Of a DNA stretch of 10,193 nt, positions 6,722-10,193 are shown piece by piece. Position 1 is the first letter of the stretch. The number at the start of each line of letters is the position of its first letter. The notes under the pieces were generated by a model, which ran no database searches, was not told where the DNA came from, and was given only the letters and a program-made list of their open reading frames with translations. This DNA comes from Marinosulfonomonas sp. (GTDB taxonomy: Bacteria > Pseudomonadota > Alphaproteobacteria > Rhodobacterales > Rhodobacteraceae). The stretch spans positions 1 through 10,193 of the forward strand of contig JAFLKA010000048.1 of NCBI GenBank assembly GCA_022712735.1, given 5' to 3'. The position numbers and the translations under genes were made by a program.

Positions 6722-6745
6722 GGGGTTTTCCCCGTACAATATAAT
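6722..6745 (+). promoter_or_regulatory. AT-rich promoter region of the desaturase with perfect TATAAT
   Basis: A perfect -10 hexamer TATAAT lies at 6740-6745, 62 bp before the desaturase ATG. Upstream are a T-tract (6715-6721) and a small perfect hairpin, GGGG-TTTT-CCCC (6722-6733), where the spacer would be; no good -35 hexamer is present. The 148-bp gap 6660-6807 is strongly AT-rich in its second half. The missing -35 suggests an activator or an alternative way of control (inference). Confidence 0.45.
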
Positions 6746-6807
6746 ATGCAATTTGTGATTTAATTATTTTACTCCGTTGTTTTATTTATAACCAAGAGAA
6801 TTTGAAC

Positions 6808-7794
6808 ATGAATATTAGAGATATTTCCCGTGGCTACACCACGCGCAGCAATACGATTGCGACCCTGAATGCCATTGGCACATTGGTGGCTTATTTCCTG
6901 CTGCTGTGGCTGGCGATTACATTTTCCGGCACATGGTATCTGCTGTTGCCGCTGTCCGTGGCCGTGGCGTTTGCGGCGATCCGGCTATATATGCTGCAAC
7001 ATGATTGCGGGCATGGATCGTTCTTCACCACGCGCCGCTTGAATGACACAGTAGGGCGCATGATGGCCCCGTTCACATTTGCGCCCTATAACGCGACCAA
7101 ATACAATCATAACCAGCACCACGCCTATATTGGCGATCTGGAGCACCGCGATTCGGGCGAGATTTTCACTATGACGCTGGCGGAATATCGCGCCGCACCA
7201 TTGTGGAAACGGATGGGGTACCGGCTGTATCGCAGCCCGCTGATCCTGTTTTTTATCGGGCCGCTGTTTGTTTACCTTATCCAGTACCGTTTCCCGAAAA
7301 ACGGCATAAAAACAGGCGTTTGGGATGTGATGTTGAACAATCTGGCAATCGGGCTGTATCTGTGGGGGCTGTATGCCCTGTTTGGTGCAACTGCGCTTTG
7401 GGTGCTGGGCGGCAGTGTCATCATTGCCGGTTTCTTCGGCGCGATGATCCCTTATGTGCAGCATAATTTTGAGGAAATGTATTGGGATCGAAAACCGAGC
7501 CATACATTCGAGGTGGCGGCGCTGCAATCATCAGCAGTGCTGGATTTCGGGCGGGTCTATAATTTTCTGACCGCCAATATCGCCTATCATGATCTGCACC
7601 ACCTGAACGCCAATATTCCCTGTTACAACCTGCGCAAATGTTACGAGGCGTGCGAGCATTTGCTGGATTCGCAAAAGATCGGGTTCCTTCAGGGGTTGGG
7701 TTGTTTGCGCTGGAAACTGTGGGATGAGGACGCCAATAAGATGATAGCCTTCCCCGCCCCAATCAGTTTTGCTAAGCAAGTCTCGTTAAACTGA
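6808..7794 (+). CDS. membrane fatty-acid desaturase (DesA/omega-6-type, histidine-box family)
   Basis: A 328-aa integral-membrane di-iron desaturase. All three histidine boxes are intact: HDCGH (65-69), HNQHH (101-105) and HDLHH (261-265), with an extra QHN at 218-220. Hydrophobic segments at about 20-40, 43-62, 144-160, 175-192 and 194-216 fit the usual topology with the histidine boxes on the cytoplasmic side. The family introduces double bonds into acyl chains using oxygen and reduced ferredoxin or cytochrome, changing membrane fluidity; regioselectivity and whether the substrate is lipid, CoA or ACP cannot be told from sequence. ATG 6808 is preferred to the TTG at 6802; AAGAGA (6794-6799) is the likely ribosome-binding site. 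The last codons (QVSLN and stop) lie inside a repeat cluster. It stands alone, convergent with serS. Confidence 0.88.
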   Translation: MNIRDISRGYTTRSNTIATLNAIGTLVAYFLLLWLAITFSGTWYLLLPLSVAVAFAAIRLYMLQHDCGHGSFFTTRRLNDTVGRMMAPFTFAPYNATKYNHNQHHAYIGDLEHRDSGEIFTMTLAEYRAAPLWKRMGYRLYRSPLILFFIGPLFVYLIQYRFPKNGIKTGVWDVMLNNLAIGLYLWGLYALFGATALWVLGGSVIIAGFFGAMIPYVQHNFEEMYWDRKPSHTFEVAALQSSAVLDFGRVYNFLTANIAYHDLHHLNANIPCYNLRKCYEACEHLLDSQKIGFLQGLGCLRWKLWDEDANKMIAFPAPISFAKQVSLN

Positions 7795-7893
7795 ATTCAT
7801 CTGGTGACGCATGCGCCTTTGCAAACAAACGCTGTCTTGGGTCGCCAGATGAATAAACTGAATTTGGTCAAACGAGACGCGCTCTAAGACAGC
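7780..7893. repeat. nested inverted and direct repeat cluster between desaturase and serS
   Basis: Four repeat pairs share about 114 bp. (1) ATTCATCTGGTGAC (7795-7808) against GTCGCCAGATGAAT (7841-7854): 14 bp inverted, one G-T wobble, 32-nt loop. (2) GTCTCGTT (7780-7787) against AACGAGAC (7871-7878): perfect 8-bp inverted, outside the first. (3) TAAACTGAATT as an 11-bp direct repeat at 7787-7797 and 7854-7864. (4) GCTGTCTT (7831-7838) against AAGACAGC (7886-7893): perfect 8-bp inverted. The cluster covers the last codons of both convergent genes. It might act as a shared terminator, but no T-run follows the stem on either strand; a palindromic miniature element or the scar of an insertion sequence is the alternative. 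Confidence 0.6.
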
Positions 7894-9176
7894 ACACCTG
7901 TCGCGCTGATTGTGGTTTTACCGCCCAGATAAGGGTGCAACACGTCGGGCAGGGTGACTGATCCGTCCTCGTTCTGGCCATTTTCCAGCACCGCAATCAG
8001 GCAACGCCCGACCGCAAGGCCAGAGCCGTTCAGGGTGTGGACGAATTCAGGCTTACCACCGCCAGCGGGTTTGAAGCGCGCGTTCATCCGGCGGGCTTGG
8101 AAATCACCCGCAACAGAAATCGAACTGATCTCGCGGTAGGCGTTTTGCCCCGGCAGCCATACCTCAATGTCGTGGGTTTTACGCATACCGAACCCCAGAT
8201 CACCGGTGCACAGGATTACGGTGCGATAGGCGAGGTTCAAAGCTTCCAGAATCGCCTCGGCGCATTTTGTCATGCGGTTATGCTCGTCGCCGGACACACT
8301 GGGATGACAAACCGAGACCATCTCGACTTTTTCAAACTGGTGCTGGCGCAGCATGCCGGAGGTGTCGCGACCAGCCGATCCGGCCTCGCTACGGAAACAC
8401 AACGTGTGGGCGACATAGCGGCGGGGCAGGGTGGCCTCGTCCATCACCTCGCCATTGACGATATTGGTCAGCGGCACTTCGGCGGTCGGGATCAGCCACC
8501 AGCCATCGGTGGTTTTATAGCTGTCCTCGCCGAATTTCGGCAGTTGCCCCGTGCCATACATCATTTCCTCGCGCACCAGAACCGGCACGTTGGTCTCACG
8601 CAGGTCGTGTTTGTCGATGTGGGTGTCCAGCATGAACTGGGCCAGCGCACGGTGCACACGGGCAACCGCGCCGGACATTACGACAAAGCGCGAGCCTGAC
8701 AGCTTGGCGGCGACCTCGAAATCCATGCCGCCTTGCACCGCTTTGATCTCGAAATGCTCTTTCGGGTCAAAGGCAAAATTGCGCGGGCTGCCCCATGTGT
8801 GGATTTGGACGTTGTCGTCCTCGTCCGCGCCATCTGGCACGTCATCAAACGGCAGGTTGGGCAGGTCCATCAGCATATCGCGCAAGTTCGCGTCCGTGGT
8901 TTTGGCCTCTTCCTCAAGCGTGGCAATCTCGGCCTTTTTCTCGCCAACCAGCGCCCGCAAGCGTTCAAACTCGGCCTCGTCACCTGATGCCTTGGCCGCA
9001 CCCACCAGTTTGGAGGCCGCATTGCGTTCGGTCAGGGCCGCCTCAGAGCGCGCAATCGCGCCGCGCCGCGCCGTATCAATCGCCAGAACAGCGTCGGAAA
9101 CACCGGATAGTCCACGGCGTGCCATTGCAGCGTCAAACGCGGCAGGGTTATCGCGGATCATTTTAATATCGTGCAT
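7884..9176 (-). CDS. serS: seryl-tRNA synthetase
   Basis: A 430-aa class II aminoacyl-tRNA synthetase that charges tRNA-Ser with serine (and tRNA-Sec where present). The N-terminal arm (about 30-100) is a long antiparallel coiled coil that contacts the tRNA variable arm. The catalytic core has the serine-binding TAE (231-233), motif 2 [21 protein letters not shown] (split here: [10 protein letters not shown] 261-270, RQHQFEKVE 277-285), YREISS (347-352), DFQARR (358-363) and motif 3 [12 protein letters not shown] (380-391). Length is normal and all key residues are present. The start ATG at 9176 gives the typical [15 protein letters not shown]; its ribosome-binding sequence is weak (GGGAA). 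The stop is TAG at 7886-7884. It is divergent from yajC and convergent with the desaturase. Confidence 0.97.
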   Translation of the reverse strand: MHDIKMIRDNPAAFDAAMARRGLSGVSDAVLAIDTARRGAIARSEAALTERNAASKLVGAAKASGDEAEFERLRALVGEKKAEIATLEEEAKTTDANLRDMLMDLPNLPFDDVPDGADEDDNVQIHTWGSPRNFAFDPKEHFEIKAVQGGMDFEVAAKLSGSRFVVMSGAVARVHRALAQFMLDTHIDKHDLRETNVPVLVREEMMYGTGQLPKFGEDSYKTTDGWWLIPTAEVPLTNIVNGEVMDEATLPRRYVAHTLCFRSEAGSAGRDTSGMLRQHQFEKVEMVSVCHPSVSGDEHNRMTKCAEAILEALNLAYRTVILCTGDLGFGMRKTHDIEVWLPGQNAYREISSISVAGDFQARRMNARFKPAGGGKPEFVHTLNGSGLAVGRCLIAVLENGQNEDGSVTLPDVLHPYLGGKTTISATGVLS

Positions 9177-9266
9177 TTCACTGGTTCCCGATTGATTGTC
9201 ATCACGTGCCCCCCATATGCCTTAGAACGCGGCCGCTTTGAAGCCTTGATTTACGCCTGCCACGGC

Positions 9267-9293
9267 TTGCCAAGCAAATGGGCCACATATAGG
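9267..9293 (+). promoter_or_regulatory. possible promoter of yajC-secD
   Basis: TTGCCA (9267-9272) and TATAGG (9288-9293) with a 15-nt spacer lie about 57 bp before the yajC ATG, in the 173-bp divergent region with serS. The spacer is shorter than usual, so this is a weak call. No other structure stands out in 9177-9349. Confidence 0.25.
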
Positions 9294-9349
9294 GTGCGCG
9301 CCAACGGTATGGGCGCCATTCGCCTGTCATATAACAAGAGGACGATGAT

Positions 9350-9679
9350 ATGTTTGTAACACCCGCCTATGCACAGGCCGCCGGAGCAGGGGGCGCAAGC
9401 GCGCTTACCTCTTTCATTCCGCTGATCCTGATCTTTGTGATCATGTATTTTCTGCTGATCCGTCCGCAGCAAAAGAAGGTGAAACAACATCAGGCGATGG
9501 TTGCGGCCCTGCGCCGTGGTGATCAGGTGGTGACGGCTGGTGGCGTCATTGGCAAAGTGACCAAGGTGAAAGAAGCTGGCGAGATCGAGATCGAAATCGC
9601 AAAAGACGTGAAAATCCGTGTTATTCAATCGACCATTTCACAAGTGCTGAACAAAACAGAACCCGCAAACGATAACTAA
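9350..9679 (+). CDS. yajC: preprotein translocase subunit YajC
   Basis: A 109-aa single-span inner-membrane protein: a short Ala/Gly-rich periplasmic N-terminus, one helix (about 22-37, FIPLILIFVIMYFLLI) followed immediately by the family hallmark RPQQKK (38-43), then the cytoplasmic domain with RRGDQVVTAGGVIGKV (55-70). YajC forms the accessory Sec complex with SecD and SecF and also associates with RND transporters such as AcrB in E. coli. AAGAGGA at 9336-9342 with a 7-nt spacer fixes the ATG at 9350; the ATG at 9345 is out of frame. secD follows after 52 bp in the same direction, the usual order. Confidence 0.95.
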   Translation: MFVTPAYAQAAGAGGASALTSFIPLILIFVIMYFLLIRPQQKKVKQHQAMVAALRRGDQVVTAGGVIGKVTKVKEAGEIEIEIAKDVKIRVIQSTISQVLNKTEPANDN

Positions 9680-9731
9680 TCGGGCGTCAATTCATCCGGC
9701 GACCGGACCACTTAGGGATACAGGCAAACTT

Positions 9732-10193
9732 ATGCTGCAAATCGATCTTTGGAAGCGCATCGTCATTTGGGGGCTTGTTGCGCTTGGCCTGTTTATGGCT
9801 ATGCCCAACGGGTTCTATACCCGCGTGGAAACCCACAATGATGCGTTGGTCGAGATCGACAAACTGGGCAGCACGCCTGCGCGGGTAGCCGCAGCGGATA
9901 CGTGGCCATCTTGGATGCCATCCAGTCTGGTGAACCTTGGGCTGGATCTGCGCGGTGGGGCGCATTTGCTGGCCGAAGTGCAGGTCGAGGATGTTTACGA
10001 GGCCCGTGTTGCGGGCATGTGGCCAGCGGTGCGCGATGTGCTGCGGGTAGAGCGTGACGTGGTTGGCGCGGTGCGCCGGCTAGATTCGCCCGCCGATGAG
10101 TTGCGGGTGCGCATTGGCAACCCCGAGGCTATGGAGCGGGCACTGGAATTGGTGCGCGGGCTGGCCCAAGCGGTGACCACGCTGTCGGGGAGG
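9732..10193 (+). CDS. secD: protein translocase subunit SecD, N-terminal part
   Basis: 154 codons are open from ATG 9732 to the window edge; the C-terminus is missing. Residues 8-24 form the first transmembrane helix (KRIVIWGLVALGLFMAM), followed by a periplasmic segment with the SecD hallmark NLGLDLRGGAHLL (68-80), and the start of the P1 periplasmic domain. SecD works with SecF in an RND-like, proton-driven complex that pulls preproteins out of SecYEG on the periplasmic side. Position directly after yajC supports the call. The ribosome-binding sequence is weak (AGG at 9722-9724), and a 5-bp hairpin (9695-9707) sits in the gap. Family members are usually 500 aa or more, so about two thirds lies beyond the window. 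Confidence 0.94.
   Translation, partial: MLQIDLWKRIVIWGLVALGLFMAMPNGFYTRVETHNDALVEIDKLGSTPARVAAADTWPSWMPSSLVNLGLDLRGGAHLLAEVQVEDVYEARVAGMWPAVRDVLRVERDVVGAVRRLDSPADELRVRIGNPEAMERALELVRGLAQAVTTLSGR

Noticed and set aside
8037..8699. 220-codon plus-strand frame opposite serS, and the 214-codon frame at 8551-9195
   Set aside because: Both are antisense to serS, whose catalytic motifs are all present; no ribosome-binding site or family pattern supports them.
9695..9707. Hairpin TCCGG-CGA-CCGGA between yajC and secD as a terminator
   Set aside because: The stem is only 5 bp and no T-run follows; yajC and secD are expected to be co-transcribed.

Overview
The window looks like a chromosomal segment of a marine alphaproteobacterium, most likely Rhodobacterales (Roseobacter group). 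The reasons are the serS/yajC/secD neighbourhood, the alphaproteobacterial style of SerRS and Der, a LuxR/LuxI pair of the short Rhodobacterales type (about 200 aa each), and moderately high GC (about 60-67% in sampled housekeeping genes). I assign it by recognition of protein families only; no database search was possible.

Layout. Positions 1-1142 (minus) hold the N-terminal part of an RND-efflux periplasmic adaptor that runs off the left edge. A 218-bp divergent intergenic region follows, with a 24-bp near-perfect palindrome that looks like a TetR-type operator in front of the efflux gene. Rightwards come a YfgM-like membrane-anchored TPR protein and the lipoprotein BamB, then a luxR-luxI quorum-sensing pair, then the ribosome-assembly GTPase Der. 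In many proteobacteria yfgM-bamB-der form one cluster, so the lux pair appears to be inserted into an envelope/ribosome housekeeping operon. The lux block has visibly lower GC (about 45-57% in sampled lines) than bamB (67%) or der (62%).

The lux block carries two features that suggest stepwise translational coupling. A 19-codon leader ORF with a strong Shine-Dalgarno ends in TAATG, overlapping the luxR start, and luxR has no Shine-Dalgarno of its own. Just after the luxR stop, a 7-bp perfect stem pairs with and hides the strong Shine-Dalgarno of luxI; a ribosome terminating on luxR should open it.

After der comes a lower-GC stretch with an unrecognised 60-aa putative lipoprotein and a membrane fatty-acid desaturase with all three histidine boxes, preceded by an AT-rich promoter region with a perfect TATAAT. 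Between the desaturase and the convergent serS lies a compact cluster of nested inverted and direct repeats (7780-7893). serS (minus) is divergent from yajC-secD (plus), the accessory part of the Sec translocase; secD runs off the right edge.

In function the window combines envelope biogenesis (BamB, YfgM-like, YajC/SecD, desaturase, efflux adaptor), translation (SerRS, Der) and cell-cell signalling (LuxR/LuxI). The most interesting part is the lux insertion and its apparent coupling signals. No tRNA, rRNA, CRISPR array or intact transposase gene was seen.
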